Origin: Dehalogenimonas formicexedens
GTDB lineage: Bacteria; Chloroflexota; Dehalococcoidia; Dehalococcoidales; Dehalococcoidaceae
NCBI RefSeq assembly: GCF_001953175.1
Contig: NZ_CP018258.1
Span: 1,764,210 to 1,828,209 of the forward strand
Length of the DNA: 64,000 nt
Direction of reading: 5' to 3'
Shown: piece after piece, positions 23,080-31,187 of the stretch
Layout of the letters: each line of letters starts with the position of its first letter
Position numbering within the stretch: the first letter of the stretch is position 1
Notes under the pieces: generated by a model
Database searches by the model: none
Seen by the model: only the letters and a program-made list of their open reading frames with translations
What the model was told of the DNA's origin: nothing
Program-made: the position numbers and the translations under genes

Positions 23080-24501
23080 ATGTCACATTTCCATAGTACC
23101 GTAAGTCGAAGGGATTTTATGAAAGGACTGGGGATCGCCGGAGTCGGTTTGGGATCTGCCGCACTTGCTTCCCCCGTTTTTCACGATCTGGATGAACTCG
23201 CAATTTCGACATCGAACTCTACAAAAACATACAAGGAATGGTGGGTCAAGGAAAGGGACCTGGGTGATCCGACCACTGAAATTGACTGGAAGATATACAA
23301 TTCCTATGATCCCAAAGCTCATCCAATGCCATTAATGTCGGGTGCAGGAGCGAACGGGGCTATGAGCCCGGCGAATGCTGCCGCCCGAACGAAGAGACAA
23401 GTTGATGGCATACTTAACAAATGGCCAGGCGGTACCTTAAGGGATTTGGCACTCGATGGCGCAACCGGAGGCAACTACCCTTCAATTCCTTTTGACGGAG
23501 GTAACGCGACAACTCCAAGTCAAAGAGGCTCAGGCGTTCCGGCCTGGGATGGAACCCCTGAAGATAACCTCGTTACACTGCGCGCGGCAGCGCATTTTTA
23601 CGGAAGTCCAAAAGCCGGGGCGATGCAAGTAACCGAGCAAACGAAGAAGTTTTTTAATAACACTGTGACATGGACAAACGTCGAAAAAGCTGAACAAGAC
23701 GCGAGCGGCATGCGTATACCAAATAAGTGTCAATGGATTTTCGCGTGGTTCACCAAGCAAAATCATGCGATGAATAAACTTGCCATGCGTAACGATCCCA
23801 ACGATCCCTGGAAGAACACCGTATTCCGCCAGGGTAAAGCCGGCGAAAACATGGCATATTCACATGCTCCCCAGATTCAGAACCAGGTTATGAAATTTAT
23901 CAAGGGCTTGGGTTATCAAGCGATCAAACCAACAGCTTCTTCAAACGTCCAATTCGGTGTCTGGTCTGGACTGGTTGAACAGGGCAGAACGGCCCATAGT
24001 TGTTCACCCGAATACGGGTTGATGATACGATACATCGACTATGTAGTCACCGATTTGCCGTTAACCCCAACAAAACCAATTGACTCCGGGGTTCGTTCGT
24101 TTTGTAGTGAATGCATGACCTGTGCGAAGGTATGCCCGTCGAACTCGTTAAGTCTTGAAAAAGACACTTCCTGGGATTCCGTCGATACCGGCAACAATCC
24201 GGGTATCAAAACCTGGCATATGAAATGGAAATCGTGCGCAGAAATAGGGGGTCCGTTTGACTGCGTGAACTGCCAAACGAATTGTCCGTTCGACCACGAT
24301 AACGATAAAGCCAGCATACATAACCTCGTGAGAACAGTGCAGGGCGCTACCCCGATTTTTAACAGTTTCTTTGCGAACTTTGAGAGGAATTTCGATTACA
24401 ACGGACAACTGAGCCCGGAGGTTCATACGGATTGGTGGTACCGGGACCTGGACACATGGGAGCATGACACGTTATTGGGGTTTGGTACAAAGGGATGGTA
24501 G
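23080..24501 (+). CDS. rdhA: Reductive dehalogenase catalytic subunit RdhA, copy 2
   Basis: A 473-residue RdhA with a Tat signal (SRRDFMKGLG, arginines 10-11) and two iron-sulfur motifs: C342-x2-C345-x2-C348-x3-C352-P and C386-x8-C395-x2-C398-x3-C402-P. The C-terminus (PIFNSFFANFERNFDYNG) matches copy 1 (PVFNSFFTNMDTAFGYEP), and the beginnings match too, so the pair arose by duplication or arrived together. The genes are 105 bases apart on the same strand without a terminator between them, so co-transcription is possible. No rdhB follows. Substrate not inferable. Confidence 0.95.
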   Translation: MSHFHSTVSRRDFMKGLGIAGVGLGSAALASPVFHDLDELAISTSNSTKTYKEWWVKERDLGDPTTEIDWKIYNSYDPKAHPMPLMSGAGANGAMSPANAAARTKRQVDGILNKWPGGTLRDLALDGATGGNYPSIPFDGGNATTPSQRGSGVPAWDGTPEDNLVTLRAAAHFYGSPKAGAMQVTEQTKKFFNNTVTWTNVEKAEQDASGMRIPNKCQWIFAWFTKQNHAMNKLAMRNDPNDPWKNTVFRQGKAGENMAYSHAPQIQNQVMKFIKGLGYQAIKPTASSNVQFGVWSGLVEQGRTAHSCSPEYGLMIRYIDYVVTDLPLTPTKPIDSGVRSFCSECMTCAKVCPSNSLSLEKDTSWDSVDTGNNPGIKTWHMKWKSCAEIGGPFDCVNCQTNCPFDHDNDKASIHNLVRTVQGATPIFNSFFANFERNFDYNGQLSPEVHTDWWYRDLDTWEHDTLLGFGTKGW

Positions 24502-24660
24502 ATATTCCCTTGATTGCCGAGACCACGAGGTTTAAATTTCACTGCCTTGTAGGGGACTCCTGCTGACGGCAACTATGAACCTCGCCAAGTAGTATGGAAA
24601 ACTACCCGGTTATTTGCAAAATCCTTGCTGGTTCGGCAGTGAAGGTTTGAGGAAGGATTC

Positions 24661-24700
24661 GATCGAGGGCTCGTTATAAGCCGATGGCCCTCGATCTATT
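24661..24700. terminator. Likely transcription terminator after rdhA2 / rsgA
   Basis: A 10-bp perfect inverted repeat GATCGAGGGC (24661-24670)/GCCCTCGATC (24687-24696) followed by TATTTACCGTTCTTTAT. It lies between convergent rdhA2 and rsgA. The T-run is weak, so efficiency is uncertain. Confidence 0.6.
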
Positions 24701-25788
24701 TACCGTTCTTTATAGAGCTGTTTAACAAGCTTAGCGATCGGCTTAAATTTCATCTTCTCGTACTGGCGGGCGCTATCCGCTTCCCGTGCGCCGACGTATT
24801 CAAGTTCTTTCTGCAACTTGCGGTAATTCTCCAGCCTGGCCGGATCCAGGTCTCCCCGCTCGACCGCCGCAAGCACGGCGCAACCGGTCTCCGAGGTATG
24901 GCTGCAATCCTTGAAACGGCAGTCCTCGGCGATTTGGCTTATATCGGAAAAAACACCGTCGAGGTCACTATCAGCGCCCCACATCTGGATCTCTCGCATA
25001 CCGGGTGTGTCGATGACGATGCCACCGCCAGGCAGGGGTATCAATTCGCGGCGGGTAGTGGTGTGCCGGCCCATCCGGTCATCGAGTCGCACATCTCCTA
25101 CCGCTTGCTTGTTCTTGCCGAGCAACGCGTTGATGAGAGCAGACTTGCCGACACCCGACGACCCCAAAAAACCGATCGTGCTCCCTTCCGTCAGGTACGC
25201 CAGAAGGGCTTCCAACCCCGCTCCGGTCCTGGCACTGACCGGGTGGACCGAGACCCCCGGGGCGATTCCTTCGACCTCTTGGATAAAAGTTTCAACGCTT
25301 TCAACCATATCGGCTTTATTCAGGATGACGACAGGGACGGCGCCGCTGTTCCAGGCAAGGGTCAGGTAGCGTTCAATTCTTCTAAGATTAAAACTTCTGC
25401 CCCCGTCCAAGCCGCTGACAATGAACACAAAATCGACATTGGCGGCAACCACCTGCTCTGCGGCGCATTCTCCGGCGACTTTCCTCGAAAACTTACTCTT
25501 CCGCGGCAATACGGCATGGATCATGGCTTTGTCTTCACCAGCTATCGGCATCGCCATCACCCAATCCCCGACTGCAGGAAAAATGGTGGCAGGGGCCTGC
25601 TCGTATCGCATCTTGCCGGTCAGCCGGGCGGACATTTCACCCTGCGGGGTCAATAACTGGTACAAACCCTTGGATTCTGAACTGACCCTGGCGGGTATTG
25701 TTCCGGTTGTTTGCATGGTCTCATAGTTGGCCTGGAAATACGTATTCCAACCCAATTGTTTTAGCCAACTATCAAAAGAGTAGTTCAT
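24700..25788 (-). CDS. rsgA: Ribosome small subunit-dependent GTPase A
   Basis: A 362-residue circularly permuted GTPase that helps mature the 30S subunit. An N-terminal OB-fold precedes the GTPase motifs in permuted order: NKADMV (G4), then GSSGVGKSALINALLG (G1) and DTPGMREI (G3). The C-terminal zinc site reads DCRFKDCSHTSETGCAV. I start at the ATG at 25788 (MNYSFDSWLKQLGW), which matches the longer RsgA group; a 50-residue extension to 25938 is not family-like. It converges on rdhA2. Confidence 0.93.
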   Translation of the reverse strand: MNYSFDSWLKQLGWNTYFQANYETMQTTGTIPARVSSESKGLYQLLTPQGEMSARLTGKMRYEQAPATIFPAVGDWVMAMPIAGEDKAMIHAVLPRKSKFSRKVAGECAAEQVVAANVDFVFIVSGLDGGRSFNLRRIERYLTLAWNSGAVPVVILNKADMVESVETFIQEVEGIAPGVSVHPVSARTGAGLEALLAYLTEGSTIGFLGSSGVGKSALINALLGKNKQAVGDVRLDDRMGRHTTTRRELIPLPGGGIVIDTPGMREIQMWGADSDLDGVFSDISQIAEDCRFKDCSHTSETGCAVLAAVERGDLDPARLENYRKLQKELEYVGAREADSARQYEKMKFKPIAKLVKQLYKER

Positions 25789-25894
25789 TCGCACATTATA
25801 TAACGACAGACAAGCGAAATGGATTCCCCGGTGTTCGAAATAACGGTCGGACTCAAAAACCGGCGACAACAACACCCTATTTACCCCCGCCCAA

Positions 25895-25922
25895 AATAAA
25901 TCCGCCGCCCTTGCGGGCGGCG
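25895..25922 (-). terminator. Rho-independent terminator after the coiled-coil protein gene
   Basis: CGCCGCCC (25903-25910) and GGGCGGCG (25915-25922) form an 8-bp stem with a TTGC loop; on the minus strand it is followed by GATTTATTTTGG. Confidence 0.7.
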
Positions 25923-25945
25923 AAAAGGGAGGACGCATTCGCGAA

Positions 25946-26731
25946 TCAGATCTTTAGTGGAGATTTGGTTTGGGCGATGAAGGTGGCAAAATCGAAGACA
26001 ACCTTCTTTTCAGTCTCAGTCTGTTCAGTTTTCGCCCGCTCCGGAATAATCTCGGGCTTCTTTAAGGATGGTAGCGGTTCGGATGATTTTGCCATCACCG
26101 CCTCAACCGGTTTAGCGACGGCTTCTTTTTCGTCGGCCTCTACCGGCTTAACCGGCTTTTCAACCATTGAGGGCGCCTCCTGAACTTGAGGTCCGGTTTC
26201 CGTCGCCGGTTTAACCGAAGGATCTTCCGTAGTTTCGGTGTTCACCGCCAGTAGATCCTGGGACATGCTCTCTGCCTCGATCTGCCACCCGAGGACAAAC
26301 TCGTCAACCAGGTTGAGCGCCTTCTTCTCGGTCTCCAGAAGGACTGCCTGCCTGATCTGGGTGGTGATTCGGGCACAAATCTCGTCGGCCAGGCGAACGC
26401 CCTCTTCCCGTATGGTGGATTGCATCGAACCGACAATCGCCTGCATCTGCCGGCGATACTCTTTCATCGCCAGCGCGGAGGCACGCTGAGCTTCGATTCT
26501 GGCCTGGGAGGCAAACTGGTCGATCGAAGGTGAAGCGGTGTTCACGGCGCTTTGAATTCCGCCGGCGGCTTTAATAATCTTGGAGACATCAATACCGCCC
26601 ACCATTTCAGCTTGATCCGGCTCTTCTGAAGAGTTAGCGGTTTCAGCTTCGGTCTCAGCATCAAGAGAGTCTTCGACTTCTTCCGGCGCCCTGTCGGCGT
26701 CCAGTTTATCGACATTGATTTTCTTACCCAT
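25946..26731 (-). CDS. Acidic coiled-coil hypothetical protein
   Basis: A 261-residue hydrophilic protein without a recognised family. Residues 1-45 are very acidic, 75-155 form a long amphipathic helix (QARIEAQRASALAMKEYRRQ through EEGVRLADEICARIT), and 160-240 is a low-complexity, proline/glutamate/lysine/valine-rich linker with repeated KPV..EA units. No signal peptide or membrane helix. The layout resembles a structural or scaffolding protein. It starts after GAGGTAGGGT, and has its own terminator, so it is probably a single-gene unit. Function unknown. Confidence 0.7.
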   Translation of the reverse strand: MGKKINVDKLDADRAPEEVEDSLDAETEAETANSSEEPDQAEMVGGIDVSKIIKAAGGIQSAVNTASPSIDQFASQARIEAQRASALAMKEYRRQMQAIVGSMQSTIREEGVRLADEICARITTQIRQAVLLETEKKALNLVDEFVLGWQIEAESMSQDLLAVNTETTEDPSVKPATETGPQVQEAPSMVEKPVKPVEADEKEAVAKPVEAVMAKSSEPLPSLKKPEIIPERAKTEQTETEKKVVFDFATFIAQTKSPLKI

Positions 26732-26890
26732 ACCCTACCTCAGTTTACGTTTTGTTACTGTTAATCCTAGTCCAGGCGGGTCGTGGTCACAATCCCTCTT
26801 TAGTACTTATCGACTTAATATAAAGTACCTGGGAAGAAGAAGAAAATCGAAAATGGAAAATTGGAACTGTGATGTTTCAGATAAAGGGGG

Positions 26891-26982
26891 TGGCGGAGGG
26901 AGGGAGATTCGAACTCCCGACCCCGGTTACCCGGGGTAAGCACTTAGCAGGCGCCCGCACTAGACCACTATGCGATCCCTCC
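26891..26982 (-). tRNA. tRNA-Ser (GCT anticodon)
   Basis: A class II tRNA on the minus strand. The acceptor GGAGGGA pairs with TCCCTCC, anticodon loop CTGCTAA gives GCT (codons AGC/AGU), a long variable arm ACCCCGG...CCGGGGT follows, and the T arm reads GGGAG-TTCGAAT-CTCCC. The 3' CCA is encoded (26893-26891). Confidence 0.95.
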
Positions 26983-27042
26983 GCGTCAGGCCGGGCAAAG
27001 TCGTAATATACCATGACCGGCTTTGAACGCTCAACCTTGAAG

Positions 27043-27306
27043 CTATTTGCCGGCCGACCCCTTATCATCCGATGAGCTCGACTCGTCATTTTCGGAATCA
27101 GGCGTTTCTTCAGCATAGAAACCGGGTTTTTCAATGCCGGATAGCGCTGCATGAGGCTTTCCAAGCCACCAAAGTATATTACCCAAAATACCCAGCGCAA
27201 TGGCAGCGATGAACAGAGCGATGTTGTCGCCGATGGCAACGGCAGAAAGGATGGAGACGACACAGGCGCCAATCAGCACCAGACCGAAAATCCGTAATGC
27301 GTTCAC
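27043..27306 (-). CDS. Small two-helix membrane protein
   Basis: An 87-residue protein with two membrane segments (IFGLVLIGACVVSILSAV, then NIALFIAAIALGILGNILWWL) and an acidic, serine-rich C-terminal tail after GFYAEE. I take a GTG at 27306 (VNALRIFG) because the promoter of rsfS lies just beyond and GGAAG precedes it. It is divergent from rsfS. No family recognised; a superinfection or transport accessory role cannot be claimed. Confidence 0.65.
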   Translation of the reverse strand: MNALRIFGLVLIGACVVSILSAVAIGDNIALFIAAIALGILGNILWWLGKPHAALSGIEKPGFYAEETPDSENDESSSSDDKGSAGK

Positions 27307-27346
27307 CCCGTGCTTCCTTTCAATCGAGATGTCAAAACTTCGATAT

Positions 27347-27354
27347 GGTATAAT
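27347..27354 (+). promoter_or_regulatory. Extended -10 promoter of rsfS
   Basis: TGGTATAAT has TG one base ahead of a perfect TATAAT (27349-27354). No good -35 stands at 17 bases. The predicted start near 27361 excludes the upstream ATG at 27329 and supports initiation at the CTG at 27392. Confidence 0.6.
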
Positions 27355-27391
27355 CATCCTGATTTTAACATCATCGGGGGACAGTAAACCA

Positions 27392-27739
27392 CTGGAAAAC
27401 ATCGATATTGCCCGGCGGATCGCCGACATCGCATCAGAAAAACAGGCATCGGACATCATTGTTACCGACGTCAGGGGTCTCTCAAGCATTACTGATTACC
27501 AGGTGGTACTTTCCGCGGATAATACTCGCCTGGCTCGGGCTATCCTCGACGAAGTCACAGAAAGATTAAAGAAGGAAGGCCAGCGCCCGCTTCATTCGGA
27601 AGGAATCGGGCCTGACCAGGAATGGCTGATCGTGGACTACGGTCCGGTGATGATGCACGTCTTCACCCCGGAAAAACGCGCCCTTTTCGATTTCGACCGC
27701 CTGTGGCCCGCGGCCAAAACGGTCCTCGCCCTCCAGTAG
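27392..27739 (+). CDS. rsfS: Ribosome silencing factor RsfS, probably CTG-initiated
   Basis: A 115-residue RsfS/Iojap protein that binds uL14 and blocks subunit joining. The family pattern IARRIADIASEKQASDIIVTDVRGLSSITDYQVV is followed by a catalytic-like H-SEGIGPDQEWLIVDYGPVMMHVF segment. The reading frame extends upstream, but the family start corresponds to CTG GAA AAC at 27392, preceded by GGGGGA at ten bases and downstream of a good extended -10. No ATG, GTG or TTG stands at this place, so a CTG start is likely. Confidence 0.88.
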   Translation: MENIDIARRIADIASEKQASDIIVTDVRGLSSITDYQVVLSADNTRLARAILDEVTERLKKEGQRPLHSEGIGPDQEWLIVDYGPVMMHVFTPEKRALFDFDRLWPAAKTVLALQ

Positions 27740-27745
27740 AGCGGA

Positions 27746-28345
27746 TTAACCCATCGCCGCCTTTTTCTGGGCTTCCAGGGACTCCATGACCTTCACCGCG
27801 GTCACCCTAACCGCGTAGGCGCATTCAGCCACGGGCTGGAGGCAGCGAATCCCCTTTTCGTTCGGCAAGGATGACGGCCAGATACGGCAGGTCACGGGCC
27901 GGATGCTGTAGATCTGGCAGCGCCCCGTCTTCTGGCTCCACCACTGGCAGGGGTGGGCGTTTTTGATCGTCCATTCCCCGTTACGGATTATAAAAAGGTC
28001 GTCTTTCTTCATTTTCAACTGGCGGCTGATCCGTCCTGCGTCCTCTGCGGAGACAACGATGTTACCGGTCTGGGAACAGCACCAGCCGCAGCCGGCGCAG
28101 GCAGCCTTGAGACGTTTCATCATTGCCTGGGTGTCTTCACCCACCGTATCAACGAACGCGATCAGATTGCGTAGCTGAGCATCGGGCATTCCCGCAAATA
28201 GTCCGGGAAATTCCGCCCGCAGCAGTTGCGCCACCGTCCAAAGGAACCGCTCGTACCGTTCGCCGTGTTTCTTCCGTTTCTGCTCGATCAACTCAAGCAC
28301 GGTTTTAAGGTTCTGTTCTGTTTTGGCGCTCTCGTTTTCCGTCAT
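27746..28345 (-). CDS. YkgJ family cysteine cluster protein
   Basis: A 199-residue protein with the zinc/iron cysteine cluster of the YkgJ family: CAGCGWCCSQTGNIVVS in the middle, a conserved PCQWWSQKTGRCQIYSIRPVTCRIWPSS stretch, and a later CLQPVAECAY. Family members are thought to bind a metal cluster; the activity is unsettled. The gene follows the lipid kinase gene after 11 bases on the same strand, so the two are probably one unit, and its end is tail-to-tail with rsfS. Confidence 0.85.
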   Translation of the reverse strand: MTENESAKTEQNLKTVLELIEQKRKKHGERYERFLWTVAQLLRAEFPGLFAGMPDAQLRNLIAFVDTVGEDTQAMMKRLKAACAGCGWCCSQTGNIVVSAEDAGRISRQLKMKKDDLFIIRNGEWTIKNAHPCQWWSQKTGRCQIYSIRPVTCRIWPSSLPNEKGIRCLQPVAECAYAVRVTAVKVMESLEAQKKAAMG

Positions 28346-28356
28346 TCAACCACCCG

Positions 28357-29241
28357 TCACGGTACAATAAAATTGATCGCCCTGGACCGCACCTTGAGCG
28401 ACACCGGCGTCGGGCCGATGATATCACCGTCGCCCTGCACCGACTGCTTGACATCGCTGTCGATGACCACCTCAGAACCCTCGCCCAACAGGCGGATAGA
28501 ACGGCGCTTCCGGCGCCGAAGGATGACTTCAAGAACGGCGCCGATAACGGTTGTCGGGGCAAGATCGGACAAGCCTAGCACTTCTACTTTGCCGTCATCG
28601 AGAAGGGAATGTTCGTGGATGTGATACCGGGGCAGGCCGAGGACGCCGAGGTTGGTAACATGCAGCTCCACGTCGCGGCTGCAGATCCGTCGGCCGTCGA
28701 TGGTTATATTAAAGCTGCAGGGCGCCACCTTCAGTGAGGCTCTGGCTACCCCGATAACATAAGAAAACATGCCCATCGTAGACTTGGTTTTTTCATTGAG
28801 GCGATCCAGCGAAATCGAGGACAGACCCGCCGAGACGTTAAGCAGGTATATCCGACCGCGCACGTCCATGCCGTCAACAAATTTGGTTTTACCCGAGGAG
28901 ACCGCCAGGCGAATGGCTTTTTTAGCCGACATGGGCACACCCAGGACCCGTGCCATGGTGTTGGCGGTACCTGCGGGTATTACACCGAGGCGGTGTGGCT
29001 TGCCATAAAGGCAGGACGCCACAAGGCTGACTGTGCCATCGCCGCCGACAGCGAGATAGTCCCGGCAACCAGCCCGGAATGCGGCGTCGATCTCGCCGGC
29101 AAGCTCTTTTTCGTCTTCGATATAGTAGAACCGGAGCGGGATGTTCGGGTGGGAAAAAGCCCTAGTAAGGTCGCGGCATACATTGGGACGGAAATGCCCC
29201 GCCTTCTTCGAGATAAGAGCCAAAAAACCCGCCTGTTCCAT
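28357..29241 (-). CDS. Diacylglycerol/lipid kinase family protein
   Basis: A protein of about 294 residues of the DagK/sphingosine-kinase-like family. The nucleotide-binding motif GGDGTVSLVA and GVIPAGTANTMARVLGVP are present, followed by a beta-rich C-terminal domain with LEVILRRRKRRSI. Such enzymes phosphorylate diacylglycerol or similar lipids at the cytoplasmic membrane. A TGCTATAAT stands only nine bases ahead of the ATG at 29241, so the transcript may be nearly leaderless. The gene is first in a pair with the YkgJ protein. Confidence 0.88.
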   Translation of the reverse strand: MEQAGFLALISKKAGHFRPNVCRDLTRAFSHPNIPLRFYYIEDEKELAGEIDAAFRAGCRDYLAVGGDGTVSLVASCLYGKPHRLGVIPAGTANTMARVLGVPMSAKKAIRLAVSSGKTKFVDGMDVRGRIYLLNVSAGLSSISLDRLNEKTKSTMGMFSYVIGVARASLKVAPCSFNITIDGRRICSRDVELHVTNLGVLGLPRYHIHEHSLLDDGKVEVLGLSDLAPTTVIGAVLEVILRRRKRRSIRLLGEGSEVVIDSDVKQSVQGDGDIIGPTPVSLKVRSRAINFIVP

Positions 29242-29250
29242 AACCAACCG

Positions 29251-29258
29251 ATTATAGC
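29251..29258 (-). promoter_or_regulatory. -10 element immediately upstream of the lipid kinase gene
   Basis: TGC directly before TATAAT (29256-29251) makes an extended -10. Nine bases separate it from the ATG at 29241, leaving at most a two- or three-base leader. Confidence 0.5.
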
Positions 29259-29295
29259 AGCACGCTTAATAATTAAGAATAGCTGGAGAAAACAC

Positions 29296-29360
29296 TGGCT
29301 CCGTTCATGGATTCGACAAGCTCCCGGACCGGTCCGGGGCAAGCACCACGAACGGAGCCA
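29296..29360. repeat. Intergenic palindromic repeat, copy 2
   Basis: Related to 36-92. The ends TGGCTCCGTTC (29296-29306) and GAACGGAGCCA (29350-29360) are perfect 11-bp inverted repeats, with an inner CGGACCGGTCCGG dyad. It lies upstream of the lipid kinase and downstream of ndk. It may act as a terminator or be a REP-like element. Confidence 0.65.
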
Positions 29361-29403
29361 AACTACTTTGATTCAATCAGATAACGAGCCGGGCTTGATC
29401 TAA

Positions 29404-29823
29404 CTAATACGAAACGATTTCCTCAGGCTTGAAGTACAGCGCGACCTCGACCATGGCGCTGTCCGGCGAATCCGAACCGTGGACGGCATTCCGTTCGATG
29501 CTCTCGGCAAAATCCTTGCGGATGGTGCCGGGCTCGGCGTTGGCCGGATTGGTGGCGCCCATGGCCTTACGAACCTTGGCGACAACATCCTGGCCTTCAA
29601 AAACCGCGGCGACGACCGGACCGGAGGTGATGAAGCCGACAACGCTGGGGAAAAAGGGCTTGGCCTTATGGGCTTCGTAATGTTTTTCAGCCAACGCCTT
29701 GGGGATCTGAAGCATCTTGGCGGCGACCAGTTTGGCGCCGGTGGCTTCGAGGCGGGCCAGGATGGCTCCGGTGTAGCCTTTCTCAACGGCATCGGGTTTG
29801 ACCAGGACCAGTGTTCTTTCCAT
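29404..29823 (-). CDS. ndk: Nucleoside-diphosphate kinase
   Basis: A 139-residue NDK that transfers the gamma phosphate between nucleoside triphosphates and diphosphates. Family motifs: ERTLVLVKPDAVEKGYTG at the start and RNAVHGSDSPDSA with the catalytic histidine near residue 117. ATP/nucleotide-binding ARL...GPV region and length are normal. It is 11 bases downstream of the tsaB-HAD gene, so likely in the tsaE-tsaB-ndk operon. Ends without a clear terminator before the repeat at 29296. Confidence 0.96.
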   Translation of the reverse strand: MERTLVLVKPDAVEKGYTGAILARLEATGAKLVAAKMLQIPKALAEKHYEAHKAKPFFPSVVGFITSGPVVAAVFEGQDVVAKVRKAMGATNPANAEPGTIRKDFAESIERNAVHGSDSPDSAMVEVALYFKPEEIVSY

Positions 29824-29834
29824 CTATACTCCTT

Positions 29835-31187
29835 CTAATTCTTGGCGTTAATAAGTTCCAGTAACTGCGAGGGTTCCACGTCTTCAAGAGAGGACAACAC
29901 GAGATCTGCCGCCGCAAGTTTCTCCCGGGGGTGGGTGTTGGTGACGGCAACGACAGCCATGCCGCCTCTTTTGGCGGCCTCCACCCCGGCCACGGCGTCC
30001 TCGATGACCAGGCAGGACCCTGGCGACAAACCTAGTCTCTCAGCGGCTTTCAAAAAAACCTCCGGGTCAGGTTTGCCCTTGGACACTCCGGAGGCGTCAA
30101 CGGTAGCCGATAGAAACGGTTCCAGCTTCATCTCGGCGACAACGAGCGCCAGATTGTCAGCGGGAGCCGAAGAGGCCACTGCCTGCTTGAAACCGCCTTC
30201 TTTTAAAGAGCTCATGAGTTCCAGGACGCCGGGGAAAAAGCGGGCGTTACCTTTTACCATCCGCCGGTAAGCCGCTTCTTTCTCCCGCCCAATGGCGCTG
30301 ACTTCCTCCGGGGTAATCGGCCTTTGGATGATCCCGGCGATAATATCATCGTTACGCCGGCCGAAGCCCTGCTCGAACTCCTCCCGGTCCATCCGAACGC
30401 CGTGTTTAGCCAGGGTCTCGCGCCATGCCTGAAAATGCAAATCGGCGGAGTCGATTATAACACCATCCATATCCCAGATGACACCGCGGCCCGGCACCCC
30501 CGACATGTCCCGGGGGACCTTGGGAGGGGTCACCTGGGGGCGTCGCAGGTAGAGCGCCTGCAGGGACTCGGCGGAATCGGTTTGGCCGCGTCGCAGCCGT
30601 TCAAAGGCGATCTGCCCCAATGCTGCGGCGCGGGAAATTTTCGCCTGGCACACGATGTCGATGCCGGGTGAAATGTCTCTCAAGGCCAGGAGCAACCTGT
30701 CCGGGAGATCCCCGGTGAGGATCGATCTCGCAGACAGAACCTGCGTCAGTTCATCAATGTTGACCGCCTGTTCAGGCTGGACACGGGTCCAGGTTCCGTC
30801 GCGCACCTCGAAAACCGCTATTGCGTAGTCATGGCCTAGCGGCAGGATCGCCGCAACCGGTCGCCCCAGGTCTTTGAAACGCCACGCCTCAGCTTCCAGG
30901 GTCGAAACACCGATCAAAGGCTTGTCGAGGGTAAAAGACAACCCCTTGGCGGCGGCCATGCCGACCCTGACGCCGTTGTAACTGCCCGGACCCCGGGTAA
31001 CGGCGATGGCATCCAGATCGGAGAAAGCCGCTCCGGCTTCACGCAACAGCGCTTCGATCCTGGGGTACATTTCCACGGTCTGATTATGCTTCGTCTGCCA
31101 GCAGACCTCGCCGACCACGGCCCCGTCTCTCAGGACCGCCAGGCCAGTGTTGGCGGTGGCGCAGTCTATGGCAAGTATCAACGTCAT
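29835..31187 (-). CDS. tsaB: TsaB - HAD phosphatase fusion
   Basis: A 450-residue fusion. Residues 1-220 are TsaB (YeaZ), the partner of TsaD in making t6A37 of tRNA: LAIDCATANTGLAVL and VTRGPGSYNGVRVGMAAAKGLS. Residues 230-450 form a HAD hydrolase of the beta-phosphoglucomutase group: DMDGVIIDS nucleophile motif, ASSAPADN, KGKPDPEVF and VIEDAVAGVEAAKRGGM. The frame is open without interruption. HAD substrate unknown. Stand-alone TsaB is normal; a HAD tail is unusual. It overlaps tsaE by four bases. Confidence 0.9.
   Translation of the reverse strand: MTLILAIDCATANTGLAVLRDGAVVGEVCWQTKHNQTVEMYPRIEALLREAGAAFSDLDAIAVTRGPGSYNGVRVGMAAAKGLSFTLDKPLIGVSTLEAEAWRFKDLGRPVAAILPLGHDYAIAVFEVRDGTWTRVQPEQAVNIDELTQVLSARSILTGDLPDRLLLALRDISPGIDIVCQAKISRAAALGQIAFERLRRGQTDSAESLQALYLRRPQVTPPKVPRDMSGVPGRGVIWDMDGVIIDSADLHFQAWRETLAKHGVRMDREEFEQGFGRRNDDIIAGIIQRPITPEEVSAIGREKEAAYRRMVKGNARFFPGVLELMSSLKEGGFKQAVASSAPADNLALVVAEMKLEPFLSATVDASGVSKGKPDPEVFLKAAERLGLSPGSCLVIEDAVAGVEAAKRGGMAVVAVTNTHPREKLAAADLVLSSLEDVEPSQLLELINAKN

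Noticed and set aside
22975-24699. Search for rdhB next to the rdhA genes
   Set aside because: No frame with three or two membrane helices of about 90 residues was found on either strand after either rdhA.
29835-31187. TsaB-HAD being two genes joined by an error
   Set aside because: The frame is open with no internal stop and the linker is short; an internal start remains possible, but a single fusion is the simplest reading.
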